Source of the DNA: Blasia pusilla | Taxonomy: Eukaryota > Marchantiophyta > Marchantiopsida > Blasiales | Assembly: GCA_050084515.1 (NCBI GenBank) | Contig: CM114271.1 | Location: 28,954,001 to 29,018,000 of the forward strand | Reading direction: 5' to 3' | Length of the DNA: 64,000 bases | In this document: one piece after another, positions 1 to 11,492 of the stretch | Layout of the letters: every line of letters starts with the position of its first letter | Numbering within the stretch: position 1 is the first letter of the stretch | Notes under the pieces: generated by a model | What the model was told of the DNA's origin: nothing | The model's input: the letters and a program-made list of their open reading frames with translations, nothing else | Database searches by the model: none | Made by a program: the position numbers and the translations under genes

Positions 1-94
1 AATAATAGATAATCATAATCAAAATCATAATATACAAGAGTATTCGTTGAATAAAAAGATATATTCTTCAAGATTACAAAATTGTGGGTATCAC

Positions 95-273
95 AAGATC
101 AACGTGTCACTCGACAACTCAATGCGGATCCCTAGACCCTTCAGCGTACCCAAATTGTGCATTCTAAATGAAAAAAAACTCTTACAACTCCTAAGGAACT
201 TGTGTATCCGGCGCGGATGTCGGTGGTTGCTCTGGTGCAACCCCGTCTCAGAAAATAGAACTCTCATCTCCAC
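95..273 (-). pseudogene. RT-domain leading segment of copy A (fragment)
   Basis: A 60-codon open stretch matches the segment that joins the methyltransferase to the reverse transcriptase in copies B (49254-49457) and C (60880-61050). Shared landmarks include an IHKFLRSCKSFF-like block, a LGTLKG-like block and a RIELSSDT block. This resembles the conserved start of Ty3/gypsy RT regions, where a Phe-rich block precedes the first RT motif. No further RT motif follows to the left, where homology stops, so this is a truncated remnant with no expected function. Confidence 0.7.
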
Positions 274-494
274 GTGCAGTACCCGGAACCACGCTCGATG
301 TTGTGGCTATCCTCTCCTGGCGTACCTGCAAAACATCCCAAGAAGTCCAAGGGTGTCTCTCCCGATCACCCTTGGTGTGTTGATCTCCTCAGATCTTGCC
401 CCCAACCACTGCCTCAACCATCTCGGTAGGCATGGGGCTCACCAACGCAATATTTGTGATCTGTCGCATCCTCAAACGACGTTGCTCAGCTACT

Positions 495-1920
495 CCTAAG
501 GTAAAAATCCATGTCAAGGAGTTCAAGTCTATCTCCTGACCCAAGACATGACGTCGTGATGCCTTTGATAGTGATGGTACTATCGTCACTCCTGTGGGAA
601 ATCCCACTGCTTGCTCTCGCTCATTGGCGTTGGGCTCCACCAACATCTGTACTTGGTCATCCCAAACCAAGCCAGGTCCGGCCTCCTTGAATGCATAGGA
701 AGCAGGAAAACTCACCAATGTGAGAAAGGTTGCCCGTGGCCTGCCAATCCTGTTGACCACAGTCAATGGCGATCGATCATCTAGCCTCATTGCCTATGAT
801 CGACGGCCCGGATCCAATATAGAATCCACCAACAAATCGGAGGGGCGCTCCACTCTCACATATGCCCTCCGCAACACCTCATATGGTACCAAGTTGGTCC
901 ACCAAAGTGTGAGAAAACAGAAAGTGAGGAAATCACTAAAATCTTTACAAAACTTAGAGATACAAAGTGGCCTAGTCCGTCTGTGCGCTCATAGAAGAGC
1001 TTCGATGGAACCTGAACATAGAGATAACCCGATATACGAGAATGCACTACCGCTGCGGCTCCCGACTATTTCACTACTCGGGAAACTAGGGTTTTTATCT
1101 ATTTTTCTTTGTTTCTATTAATAGAAAAATTTTGCCAGGGGCTGCGCCCCCGAACCCTTGCCCTGCACCTTATATTGCATCAGGATGCCCCGCACCTTGA
1201 TGCAACATAGGGTAAGATAATCCTAGTAACGCTACTCCGTAGACCACCTATGTCATATTACTATGACTCCTTCGACGTCTAAGTCGGAACCATCAATCTA
1301 GGCTTCTCCTCATACAAAGGGGGTTGATCTGATTAATGGTGCTCAGAGAAGTGGATGTTGAGAATCCAACACAAAGACACGGGCGATGTGCTCGTGAACC
1401 CACATTCGCCGCATCCAACAAAACTATTGTGCCAATCCATGCGCGCATTTGATGTGCACTTGTCACCACATGGGACCTCGAATTGTCCAAAATCGGTACA
1501 TTCTCCAGAATGTATGCTCGAGGACGAGATTGTTTCTCCTGCAAGTGTCACAAGATTCGCATCATCTCCCAAAACAACCTGGACCGAGAGTTAACTAATC
1601 CGCTACCTTGTCCGACACTCGACTAGCCCTGACATAGCCAACCAGCAATTACCAAGTCTATGGTCCCTACCCACTCCAAGTCCTACGCCCCCAACAATGA
1701 AATGTCCCTCGGTAGGGAACTCTGATAACCCTGAATGGCGGACGCAGACAACAAGTCGGGAAAACGGAGGCGTAATTGCGCCACATGGTGAAGTGAAGCG
1801 CGCCTCACAACATCATCAATCTCCACATATAGCTACTGCTACATGGGCACTCCAAAGTGCAAAATAGCAGCTAACCCAGTGTTGATCCCTCCAAAGAGAT
1901 CCAACACCCGAATACCCTTC
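495..1920 (-). pseudogene. C5 cytosine methyltransferase domain of copy A (decayed)
   Basis: Motif I (RVLDLFGG) is near 1915-1885, motif IV near 1640-1610 reads GWLCQG (the catalytic Cys is kept but the preceding Pro is Leu), motif VI (ILENVPIL) is near 1520-1495, the RAHRP motif VIII is near 1390, and the C-terminal block with an EREQAVGFP box is at 700-560. The domain is split by a 464-bp solo LTR at 908-1371, inserted just before the WTNLVP block. Motif order I-IV-VI-VIII-C-terminal is linear, as in DNMT3 and bacterial C5 enzymes and unlike the permuted plant DRM enzymes. Stops and frameshifts make it non-functional. At the first stop shared by B and C this copy has a sense codon (GGA), so it preserves an earlier state. 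Confidence 0.8.
908..1371. repeat. Solo LTR (464 bp) inside the copy A methyltransferase
   Basis: Where copies B and C read continuously through the TNLVP/RPRLWW region, copy A carries 464 extra bases. The insert begins TGTGAG, ends CCAACA (TG...CA) and is flanked on both sides by CAAAG (903-907 and 1372-1376), a 5-bp target duplication. It contains the GC-rich phrase GGGGCTGCGCCCCCGAACCC (about 1139-1158), a type seen in some plant LTRs. No internal coding region is present, so it is read as a solo LTR left by LTR-LTR recombination. Family and orientation are unknown. Confidence 0.75.
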
Positions 1921-2319
1921 TCTCGGATGCACCACCCAATCGGGGTGGTGTCCAAAGGGGTCATAGCAGCACTCCTGCCTACTTGGGGTTCCTATGACCT
2001 GTCACACTCTGGTGCAAACGTCTCGCTCCATGCGGTCTGCACATGCTCAATGGCTAAGCGTCGGAGCTCCTCCTTCGAGCCCTAAAGTGGCATGTCTCCT
2101 CCACTGACTGATGCGGCTACCATGACATTCCTCTGCATAGAAATGTCAAGAACGGGAATATCTTCTGCATAGACATATCCCTCAATCAAATCACTAGGCC
2201 AAGTGATGGCATTGCTAAATGCTGCTAAGGTCGCCATCTCTCATGGCCGTCGCTCGATCATTACACATGTGAATCAAACGGGTAATGAGCTAAGGCGCCC
2301 ATCACCTGACTGCCAACGT

Positions 2320-3334
2320 GAGATGTTTTTAGGACCGCTGAGAATATTGAGCGCAAGATGGTGGAGGAGAGCGTAGCCACCATGGGTTCTGGCGAGAGCG
2401 CCACGATTATCGCACCACTGTGCAAAGAACGTGACTTTGAGATAGGTCGACTGTAGCACCACGAGCTCAGGGAGGAGACTGGGAGGCCATTCCAAAGAGA
2501 CCTGCACCTTCATATGCGGCTCAACAGCTGCCGCCTATGATTACTTGTTGGCCATATGGTGGAGCCCATCATCAGCGCGATTGCATTCGTTAGGGTCATG
2601 GACATGTGCCTCAGCATGGCGGAGGAGATGGTGTTGTACTAGGAGGTTATCAATGTGACTATTGTCAGAGGTATGGTCACACACACGCCAAGTGTTTCAG
2701 TTTACACCCTGAGTTACGTCCGGACTGAGGGCTAGAGAGGGCACTAGAGCGAATGGCCGGTCTGGGTGGGCTAGAGATCGTGCACCAGGTGGTCCCGTTG
2801 GGGGACGAGGACCTAGAATTGCCTGACAGGGTGGTGGAGCTGCCAATGGAGGAGGTAGGGTCCCACCACCTAGATGCGTCGAGGGAGATACCGGGCGTGG
2901 GGCTGGGATGGCTACTCAGATACAACAGCTATAGAGTAGATTTCCGCTATGGCATTGAGGTTACCCGATGCCGGATCCGTGGCATCGACATCATATGGAT
3001 TAGCGAGAGATATGGAGGATCCAGGTTGGATGTGCAGGGTTGCCCAAATGGAGGCCGCCTCAGTTGTGATGCGTGGAGCAGCCGAAGAGTTGGATCCACA
3101 GTGAGGGAAAGCCAGGAAAAAGACCAGGCTTCTTCAGTCTTTCACGTTGTCCGAGGCAATGAGGACTCCATTGATGGGTCTTGATCACAGTTCCTAGAGA
3201 GTTGATGATGTTGTTGGTGTGCAGGCACGGAGGGCAATGGGAGAAGCGAGTGCGATGACTCATATTGTTGATGCTCAAGGGGGCAAACCCGATGGGGTTT
3301 GCCTTGGATTACTGGGAGGAGTTAGCGTCCTACA
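2320..3334 (+). mobile_element. Inverted internal block of copy A (gag 3' part to protease 3' flank)
   Basis: Both flanks of this block match copy B on the minus strand, but the block itself matches copy B on the plus strand. It starts at the ...GAGATGTTTTTAGGACCGC... site (B 45938), runs through the zinc-knuckle region (about 2540-2700) and ends at a sequence equivalent to B 47590. At the left edge the minus-strand sequence resumes exactly at the B 47600 equivalent, and at the right edge at the B 45930 equivalent. These are the two junctions expected of a simple inversion. Within it about 650 bp (B 46905-47545, including the protease DSG) are missing. Confidence 0.75.
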
Positions 3335-4060
3335 TAGGGGAGGTGTTCATAAGAAGCACCCTTCCCGCACCCGTGTCCGCAGGGTCCGGTCCAGCATCAC
3401 ATACCATGACTGAATAGCCTAAGCCTCTCTCATCCCCTTAGTGACGTTGATCAACCGGCGCAAGTGAGTGTAAGCCTCACGCAAACTCACCCAGGCGCCT
3501 GTGGAAGTCGTGGATGCTCCACAACTTCTCCGTCCGTACCCCCAGGTAGCTCGCCCTCAACTCAGCGAAGAACTCAACGACGGGGTTGAACCTGGGACGA
3601 ACCCGACTAGATGGTGCAACTGCTCCAATGCGAGTGACTTATCCTAAACCATCACTAGTGGAAGAGGAAGTAGCCTCTCTTGACTCCTCCTCCTTATCTG
3701 GGAACGGCTCCGTCCATGACACATAGTGTGGGTCATAGTATAGTCGCCATGCCTCAATCTCCTAGACATATGTGTGGGAGAGCTCATGGTAATCGTCCAT
3801 GGGCGCCCCCTCTAATTGCTGGAACATACCATTCCATGATATAAACAGGTTGAACTCTCTAGAGTTCCTAGTCCGCTGTGAGTCACACCAACTCCTAAAC
3901 TCCACAATGACTCTATAGTGCCTACAACACCCGAAAACCTACGGGATCCTCGACCCCAGTAGTCCATCTCATACGCCCAACTGGTAGGACCACTCAATGT
4001 GTACGGTGGATCACTAACACACTCCTCTACATGCTCCCCCTTGTCTGAAGACAACACCGA
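3335..4060 (-). pseudogene. gag N-terminal part of copy A
   Basis: The minus strand matches the gag of copies B (from 45194) and C (from 58064): a SSDKGE acidic start, a GPTSWAYEMD block, then the PHYVSW and SFAELR-type region and a block ending in EAYTHLRRLINVT-like residues. Several frameshifts break it, for example near 3900. Gag would form the particle that packages element RNA. The 5' neighbour is the LTR stub; downstream gag continues in the inverted block at 2320-3334. Confidence 0.75.
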
Positions 4061-4357
4061 AGGAAATCGAGGTGGTCTCTCACGTGGAGACCCTCGAAAC
4101 CTCGCACCACTCCGGGTAAACCCTCCAGAGCTACTCTCACGTCCACTACCTCGCCTCTCAAAATTCGGAAAGGACGTCGTGATGGCCCTCGTGCCCCTCG
4201 TGACCCTCTCACACTATCACTCCCAATTTTGCGAGTAATCCCTCAATCACTCAAACTAAACATGTGGCACTCAATCTACACTCTCTCCCTGAGACGTGTG
4301 TTGTGGGACAACAAGCAACGTGGTGCGGCAAATCAACTGATCTATCGTCTCATCGAC

Positions 4358-4417
4358 AAACCATCCTCACGAAGGCGCTCTACTAGATCTCACCGATTGA
4401 ACCTAAAAGACGTGACA
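4358..4417 (-). repeat. LTR 5' stub of copy A
   Basis: Read on the minus strand, the sequence starts TGTCACGTCTTTTAGG at 4417 and matches the first ~60 bases of the LTRs at 42996 and 56664, including GAGATCTAGTAGAGCGCC. It then jumps directly into leader sequence equivalent to B about 44900, so most of the LTR and leader is deleted. Confidence 0.7.
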
Positions 4418-5636
4418 AGGACAACACGTTCCTCTTTTCCATGCTATGTAGGTCTTGTACTCTACGGGAAGTTTAAATGGACGCTTACGAAGGAATTTTG
4501 TTCTGGTAGAATCGATGCTTGAGCTATCAGAATTTGCATTTGGAAGTTGGAATTTTCCTGGTCAAGATTCCCAATCTTGACCAAACACTTGGTTGGTCCC
4601 AAATTTTTCCATGAGCGCAGAACTAGAAGAAGACGTAGCAGCTGTTAATAACCCGAATATTGAAGTAATACAAAACTGATGTAATCAGAAAATTGAGGTA
4701 ATACGACGTATGTAGTACCCTAAATTCTGAGGTAATCCAAACAATGAGGTAATCCGAAGATGTAAAGAATGAGAAAACAAGGAGAGGTAATCCGAACATG
4801 GACAAGTAATCCGAACAATTCATCTGATGTGAAGAAGGAGGAGACGACATAAAAAATGCAGCTAGCCAATTACACGCGGCTAAACAAGCCTCTGCCACCC
4901 TACGCTCCACCTCCAATGGCAGTTGAACGACCAATTAGAATTTGATACGCACGCTAGAACCGCTTCACCTCCACCTCACCAAGCTCGGATATTTAGAGAT
5001 TGGCTAAAAGGCAGGAGACACCTCGATTACACGAAGAAAAACACACTAAAACCGGTTCACTTGACACCCCGTTTCAACGGCAAAAGACGAGGAAACGCTA
5101 GAAAATGGCCAAAATAGGGCAAATGGACCTCGACGTTGCCTATAAAAAGTATGCAAATGCCAAAACAGTCCCGCTTAAAAAAGGAAAAATTAGGCGGGAC
5201 CGCCAAAAATGAGGCATTTCATATTCAAATGGGCCATCATGGGCACGGTTGGCATAACTATGTCATAAAAGGCTATGGCATCGTCTGCCCCCCATCCCCA
5301 TTCCATCGTTAGATGCTTGCATCATGGCAAATGCCTACCGGCGGTATTGCATGTAGGGCCATGACACCATGTCCATGCCTCATTGCGATTGATGGCCGAG
5401 AATGATAAGACGCGACGTGGATGGTGGACAATACTGAGCAATTTAAATGTAGGAAAGTGCAATTAGTGAGGAAAAGTTGTGCAGTTTGCTCTCTACAAGC
5501 CAATTTCGACTAGTTCTTTTATACAATTGATCGATTTTGGGAAATTTCAGGTAGATTTCTGTGTAGGAGTGATCTATCCTTCAATTGGAGCAATGGAGAG
5601 ACTGAAATTATGTTTTTGTGAGTGAAATCGTTCGTC
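4418..5636. other. Non-coding flank between copies A and the copia element
   Basis: No convincing gene is seen. It holds the degenerate short repeat at about 4645-4825 and a small hairpin (GTCCCGC at 5168-5174 paired with GCGGGAC at 5194-5200). The part just before 5637 should include the 5' LTR and primer site of the copia element, but I could match neither to its 3' LTR and found no tRNA-type primer site, so that end appears lost or highly diverged. Confidence 0.5.
4645..4825. repeat. Degenerate short tandem repeat (GAGGTAATCCGAACA-like unit)
   Basis: A phrase close to GAGGTAATCCGAACA recurs at least six times in about 180 bp (for example near 4693, 4731, 4754, 4785 and 4805), with variants GAAGTAATACAAAAC and ATGTAATCAGAAAA. 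Spacing is irregular, so this is an eroded minisatellite-like tract. Confidence 0.55.
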
Positions 5637-6500
5637 ATGGAGTATTCCTCAGCAACTATCACATGTGAGAAGCTAGATAAGCAGAATTACAATGTCTGGA
5701 AGTGTCGCATGAAATAATTTCTCATGGGTCAAGAACAATGAGAGCTTGTCAGAGGTGATGAGGCCAAGCCACAAGGTGAATCAATATACTTGAATGTTCG
5801 CGCTTAGAACAAACGTGCAAGGCAAGTAATCCACTACATTTCAATAACTATCAGTTCGCCAATGATAGGTCACATTCAAGATGTTGATATTCTAAAGGAG
5901 GCCTGAGATACATTGGAAAAGCTCTTCCAGACATCTACAAAGGCAGAAAGCTTCAATTGAAACATCAATTGACTGAAGTAAGAAAGGGATTGTAGAGCAT
6001 CAGACATATTGTTGATCAGTTGAATAGCATTGGAGTGACAGTAGAAGATGATGATCTAATTTTTTTCACTCTTCAAGGCCTTCCAAATGATTACAAATCC
6101 TTTGAGACCTCTATCTGTGTGAGAGAGAAGTATCCAACCTTTCAAGAGTTAGTCCCATTGTTGATCAGTGAAGAGATGTACCTAGTAGGCAATGGTAGCT
6201 CGTCTAGTCTACAAGAGAGTGCGCTATTTGTAGGTTATGGATCAAACAAATGCAAGGGTCGTGGTAGAAGCTTCTGTGGTCGTAGTGGATATCAAACATA
6301 TGGAGGAAGAGGCATTCAATATAATGTCACTCAATCAACTACGAATCAGTTCCAGATACAATCACAAGGTGGTGATGGTGGAAACCGTTGGGGTCGAGAT
6401 CAGCAGTAGAGGGTCTTTGGATCTTGCAATTGCTGTGGAATAAAGGGTCACTATGCAAAGTTTTGCTCCAAGAAGAAGGCAGATATGAGAACATGAGCCT
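5637..6500 (+). pseudogene. copia gag (UBN2-type) with zinc knuckle, broken
   Basis: It starts at the ATG at 5637. Early residues include EKLDKQNYNVWKCRM, the usual copia gag opening. The middle has the LQGLPNDYKSF motif (about 6076-6110), typical of gag polyproteins of this class. A zinc knuckle CNCCGIKGHYAKFC (CX2CX4HX4C) lies at about 6425-6466. Stops interrupt it around 5718, 5750, 5806, 5905 and 6407. It would have packaged the RNA. Confidence 0.85.
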
Positions 6501-6600
6501 TACAGTAACAAAACTATGTGGAGCAACAACATGAAGGGCAGTACCAAGAATAAAAACATTCACAAACTAAGCATCTCTTGGTCATGACTCATCATATGTG

Positions 6601-9600
6601 AGCAATGGTCAAGAAAGACTCGACAATAAATTGGTATATTGATTCTGGTGCATCAAATCCCATGACCTCGTAAGCTAAATGGTTCAGTGGTATGGAGGCG
6701 GTGAAAGATCTTGCAATTGTGCTCACAAGAGATGACATTCGGCATCATATCACGCATACCGGTAAAGTTCCAATAGCATCATATGGTCTTTGTGCTCTTG
6801 GAAATGTTCTCTATGTTCCTACCATTGCAAGAAACTTAATCTCTGTAGGACAGTTAATAGAACATGGTTATCAAGTGAAGTTTAACACAGATGGTTGTAT
6901 CATTGACACAATGGATGACCAGACTACGATAGCCAAAGGAACTAGATCTGGTAGAATGTTCAAATTAGATGTTTCTATGTCAAAGATTCAAACATCAATA
7001 TATGGTCAAATTGACCAACAAGTCACAGATCTAAATATGTGGCATAAGAGAATTGGACATATGAATCATCAAAGATTATAGAATCTTTCATCATCTAATA
7101 TAGTAATAGGACTTCCTAAATTAGCGAGTCTTGCTACGTTAGAGGTATGTCATGCTTGCCAATTTGGAAAACAAACTAGATTTCCTTTTCCAAAGCAAGG
7201 TAGAAGAGCATCCAAGATATTGGAGTTGATCCACATTGATGTGTGGACAACATCACAATATAGCCTTAGTGATTTTCAGTACTTTATTTCATTTATTAAT
7301 GATTTCTCTAGGTATATATGGGTAGTTTTTTGAAAGTCAAGTCAAGGGTATTCTCAATGTTCCAAACATTCAAAGTTCTAGTAGAGAAGCAGATTGGAGA
7401 ACACATTGTGAAATTGGCTTATGATGGAGGAGGAGAGTATCATTCAACAGAGTTTGATGACTATTTACGTCAGAATGGCATCCAACATCAAGTGACTTGC
7501 CGTTACATGCCACAACAAAATGGAGTGGCTGAGAGGAAGAATTGACATATTTCTGAGACGGTAGGAGCTATACAGAATGAGAAGAATATGCGTGAGGTGT
7601 ATTGGACAGAGGCTGTAGCGTGTGCAGTCTTCTTAATCAACCGAACTCCAACAGCATGAGTTCATGATAAAACTCCATTCGAAGTCTTCACAAGAAGTAA
7701 ACTTGATTTTTCCTTCTTGAAAGTATTTGGTTGTATTTGTTATGCTCATATTCCTTCTGAAAGACGTCAAAAATTAGACCCCAAATGTGAAAGATGTATA
7801 TTCATTGGGTACGGTGATGGAACTAAGGGGTATAAGTGCTACATTCCATCCTCTAGGCAACTTATTATTAGTTGCAATGTTGTCTTTGATGAACTAAAAT
7901 CATTGTATGTTCCATCTAAGCTTATTCTACCTCTAAACTTTTTTGTTGATGGGGAGAATATGACTGTAAACCAACAAACATTGCCTTCAAATTCCCCAAG
8001 TACTAATGTAGGATTAGGAGAGGTCTTAGATTTGTCAATTAAATCTATGAGTCCATGGACGGAAGAGTACGTATTCAATCTGTTGACACTAGTCAGATTT
8101 TGGGTCCAGTGTCAAAAGCATCTACTTCAGAATAACAACTTTGTAGATCAAGTAGAGTCACACATCCTGTTCATAAATTCATAAATGAAGGTTTCCTTGC
8201 GACACATCATGTAGATATGATGACTATCCTTCAAGAACATGAGCTGAGTTGTTTTGAAGAAGCTACAAGTAAAGTCGAATAGATTGAAGCTATGGAGGAA
8301 GAGCTTGCTGCATTAAGATATCAACAGACCTGGGAGCTGGTTGATATACTTTCCGATAAGGAAGCTATTCGTTGCAAATGGATTTACAAAATCAAACGCA
8401 ATCAAGATGGTACAGTTAATAGATACAAAGCAAGATTGGTGGTTAAGGGCTATGGACAACAATATGGCATTGATTAAGGAAACTTTTAGCCATGTTGCAA
8501 AGATGGCGGCTACGAGAAGAGTGGTTGCAGTTGCAGTTGTAGTTGCAGGAAGTAAGATGTGGAGATTACATCACATGGACATCAAGAATGCCTTCTTGAA
8601 TGGAGATCTATAGGAGGAGGTATATATGACTCAATCACATGGATACGAGCATCCCCAGTTTCCATTTCGCGTATGCAGGTTGAAGAAAGCTCTATATGTG
8701 CTCAAACAAGCTCCAAGAGCTTGGTATGGCAAGATTACATACGTCCTACAAGAGTTGGGTTTTAGGATATATGATTCTGACTCCTCGTTATATATCTTGA
8801 GAGAACAAGATCATACGATTATCATTGTGTTGTATGTTGACAATATCTTGATTACTCGGAGTATTCAAGAGATCGTCAAGATACAACACAATATGGTACA
8901 ACAAGTCAAGCTAAAATTATAAGCATAATTTGATATGAAGGACTTGTGAGAACTCAAGTACTTCCTTGGTATTGAGTTTATCAAGGTTATTACAATGAAA
9001 ATATGCTCTTCACATGCTTTCAAAATATGGTATGACGGCTTGTAAGCCAATCTCTACACCGTTGGACCAGAGTGTGAAGCTAAGAGTGGATGAAGAAGAG
9101 TTGCTTGCAGATTCTAATATGTACAGACGCATGGTTGGAAGTTTGATCTATTTGACTATAACCATGTCAAATTTGAGCTATGCAGTTGGCCTAGTGAGCC
9201 AATTTATGCAAGCACCTCGAAAACCTCACCTTGATGTTGTTAGGAGGATTATGCGGTATGTGAAATTCTCTGTTCAATTCGGGCTTCAATTTGAACCTTC
9301 TCAGAGTTTATAATTACAAGGATTCACAGATGCTGATTGGGCAGGAAGTGTGTCTAATCGACACTCCACATCTGGTTATTTGTTTACTTTAGGAAGTGTA
9401 GTTATAAGTTGGGCTTCAGAGGAGCAACCTATAGTTTCTTTTTCTTCAACAAAGGCTGAATATAGAGGAGCAACCAATGCAACATGTGAGGCGGTGTGGC
9501 TTCATTGATTACTTGTTGAGATTGGTATTAGTAACTTAGGACCTAGTGTAATATATGCAGAAAATATTAGTAGCATCAAGCTTGCTAATAACATTTAGTT

Positions 9601-9811
9601 TAATGCTCGTACAAAGCATGTTGAGATGCATTATCATTTTATCATAGAGAAAGTGCTTGCAGGAGAAATTGATCTTGTGTATATAGATATAGATAAGAAA
9701 ATTTCTGACATCTTTACAAAGACATTGTCTAGAGATAAGTTTGAAATGTTTAGAAATGATCTAGGCGTTAGAGATATCGATATGAGCTTGAGGGGGAATA
9801 TTGAAAATTGA
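6601..9811 (+). pseudogene. copia pol: protease, integrase, RT, RNase H (broken)
   Basis: The protease active site WYIDSGASNPMT is near 6635-6670. The pre-integrase block MWHKRIGHMNHQRL is at about 7036-7080. The integrase catalytic region includes HIDVW (about 7230), GGGEYHSTEFDDY (about 7425) and the PQQNGVAERKN box (about 7510-7545). RT runs from CKWIYKIKRNQDGTVNRYKARLV (about 8373) through [11 protein letters not shown] to LYVDNILIT (8830-8858). The canonical YVDD is YVDN here (GAC-AAT), a G-to-A type change that would remove a catalytic Asp. RNase H begins with GFTDADWAGS (about 9320) and carries SSTKAEY (about 9450). Numerous stops confirm inactivity. Confidence 0.9.
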
Positions 9812-10170
9812 GTTACAATCAAGCTCATGAGACACCTGAACTGCTACATTTGGTACTCACACGGATTAGGGAAGCTTAATCTTGGTTAGTCAGTTAAGCT
9901 CGATTATCTTAACTATGGTTAGTTAATCATAATTAGTCTAACTCGAGACTATGGTTAAGATTAGGGTTAGGGTTTCTTGTACATACCCTATATAATTGAG
10001 AAGGGGACCAGCCTTCACTCATTCTCTCATTGCAAAATTTCGTTCTCCATGGTTGTATGTGAGTGTGAGAGCCATTTTCCACTAGTTATGTTTCTTTAGC
10101 AGTTTCCTATAGACTGGATATCATGTGCTTGCCGAAACCTATATTACGCAATCGGTGCATCTTGCAGCAA
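9783..10170 (+). repeat. copia polypurine tract and 3' LTR
   Basis: The purine run GAGCTTGAGGGGGAA (9784-9798) is followed by TATTGAAAATTGAG, close to the TGTTGAAAATTG start common in copia LTRs, so the LTR probably begins at 9799 with its TG mutated to TA. A TATA-like TATATAAT lies at about 9989-9996. The 3' limit, about 10166-10172, is uncertain because no 5' LTR is available to compare. Confidence 0.55.
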
Positions 10171-11492
10171 TGTGGTGGTATCACGGGTTGGACACCCTAC
10201 CCCGTTGGCCCATTGAGGGGTCATGGAGGATCACTTGGCACACTTAATGTTGAGGCTGTGGTTTTTAACGCGAGGCATCCTTAATCCCCATAACTATACT
10301 TTTGTTTGTGCTTGCGGTCGTATGCTGCACAACCCCTTCTTTGCCCAACTCTTCACTCTTCACATATATGTGGCGTGCACGGTCCCCTTGACCAACCTTC
10401 CTTCCTAGCCAATTCCCAAGCTCACGTCAAGACCTCTCCATCACGCCTCCTCATGGTTGGCAACTCAACACTTAGCTTGGTTACTCTATGCGCTCCTATG
10501 CTCTCCATCATGGAGTTTATACATTGCCATATGCAATATCCATATATATAAATACCTCCTCTCGCGCCCATGCTAGCTCCGTTTGATTCCCGACCCTAAC
10601 TACTTCACAGCCTCCTACGGCACACAATTGCACCTCCATCCACCCCCACTCCCATCTATTTGCTTTAGCGATCATGGCTCGACCCCCTATGCCGCCTCGT
10701 CTCTCCGTTCATTTTGTTATTCTACGTGACTCTCAGTTGGCCTACATGACCTAACCCTAGTTAGACCACCCTAGGTTAGTCACCTTTACTTGATAGCCTC
10801 CATGGTGGCTACAAGATCTTAAATATATTCCTTTCTCTCTCTTTCCTCACATTCCTGGTCGCTTACCCTACCGATACTACATCCACACTACACCGAGCAT
10901 CACTCCTCAAAATTCTACCACTACCATACATTAGTCCGCATTGGCAAAACTTGAAGAAAATTGGCAATGCTTCCACATACGACCTTTGGCATGAAAATTT
11001 GACAAATAAACACACACAAGCGTCTCCAAGGGTCAACTACAATCTCGAATCTACACATGATATCAAACCTCATCCACCCTTCGCTATGAGCAAATCCGGA
11101 CTCTAGCATCCTAGTTTCTACCAAACACTATTCAAGTGCTCCAAAGGCTCAACATCAGAAAGATATCTTGTGAAAGCCCTCTCTTACATCCTTGGGAAGG
11201 CAAAAACTCTTCCCCCAAAAATAGGCTTCCAAACATTAACATGTGTGCACAAGTTACCTAGTGACTCTGGACTTGGTCAACAAGTCAATTGGCTGAAAAT
11301 GGCAAAAAAGGGAATTTCTCATAAATGACGCTCCCCACGTAACAGATTTGTCGTCAATCTCATCTGACACCTCTGGACCAAGTTACACCCAAATAACCCA
11401 TTGAACCTCTATGTCGTCAACACGATAGAACTCTACGTATCGGCTATTTAAGATCTGAAAATTGCCACTCACAATTCTTTGCATGATATCAT
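10171..11492. other. Non-coding region, no gene recognised
   Basis: Open frames here are short and resemble no family I know. A TATATATAAATA stretch at about 10541-10552 looks promoter-like but has no supported gene after it. The sequence may be unrecognised LTR or older repeat material. Confidence 0.4.

Larger units (their letters stand above)
1..4417 (-). mobile_element. Copy A: DNMT-carrying Ty3/gypsy element, 5' two-thirds, rearranged
   Basis: Minus-strand relative of the elements at 42996-53130 and 56664-64000. Reading right to left it has an LTR stub (4417-4358), a leader, gag (4060-3335), a segment in the opposite orientation (2320-3334), the methyltransferase (about 1920-495) and the start of the RT region (to about 95). 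Homology fades near position 95, so the RT, RNase H and integrase parts are absent from the window. About 650 bp around the protease are missing inside the inverted block. It is more diverged than copies B and C, with many stops and frameshifts, so it is probably an older insertion. The order and the match to B and C are read directly from sequence; relative age is inference. Confidence 0.85.
5637..10170 (+). mobile_element. Ty1/copia LTR retrotransposon, decayed
   Basis: Domain order is gag - protease - integrase - RT - RNase H, with integrase before RT, which defines Ty1/copia. The whole internal region can be followed in order with few large gaps. Its reading frame is broken by many stops, most of the kind made by C-to-T or G-to-A change (CAA to TAA, CAG to TAG, TGG to TAG/TGA, CGA to TGA). 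A polypurine tract and the start of a 3' LTR follow. The 5' LTR is not recognised. Confidence 0.9.

Noticed and set aside
10176-10183. TGGTATCA as a second primer binding site after the copia LTR
   Set aside because: Only eight bases match the initiator-tRNA site and no element follows.
10541-10552. TATATATAAATA as a gene promoter
   Set aside because: No supported coding sequence or transcript evidence follows it.
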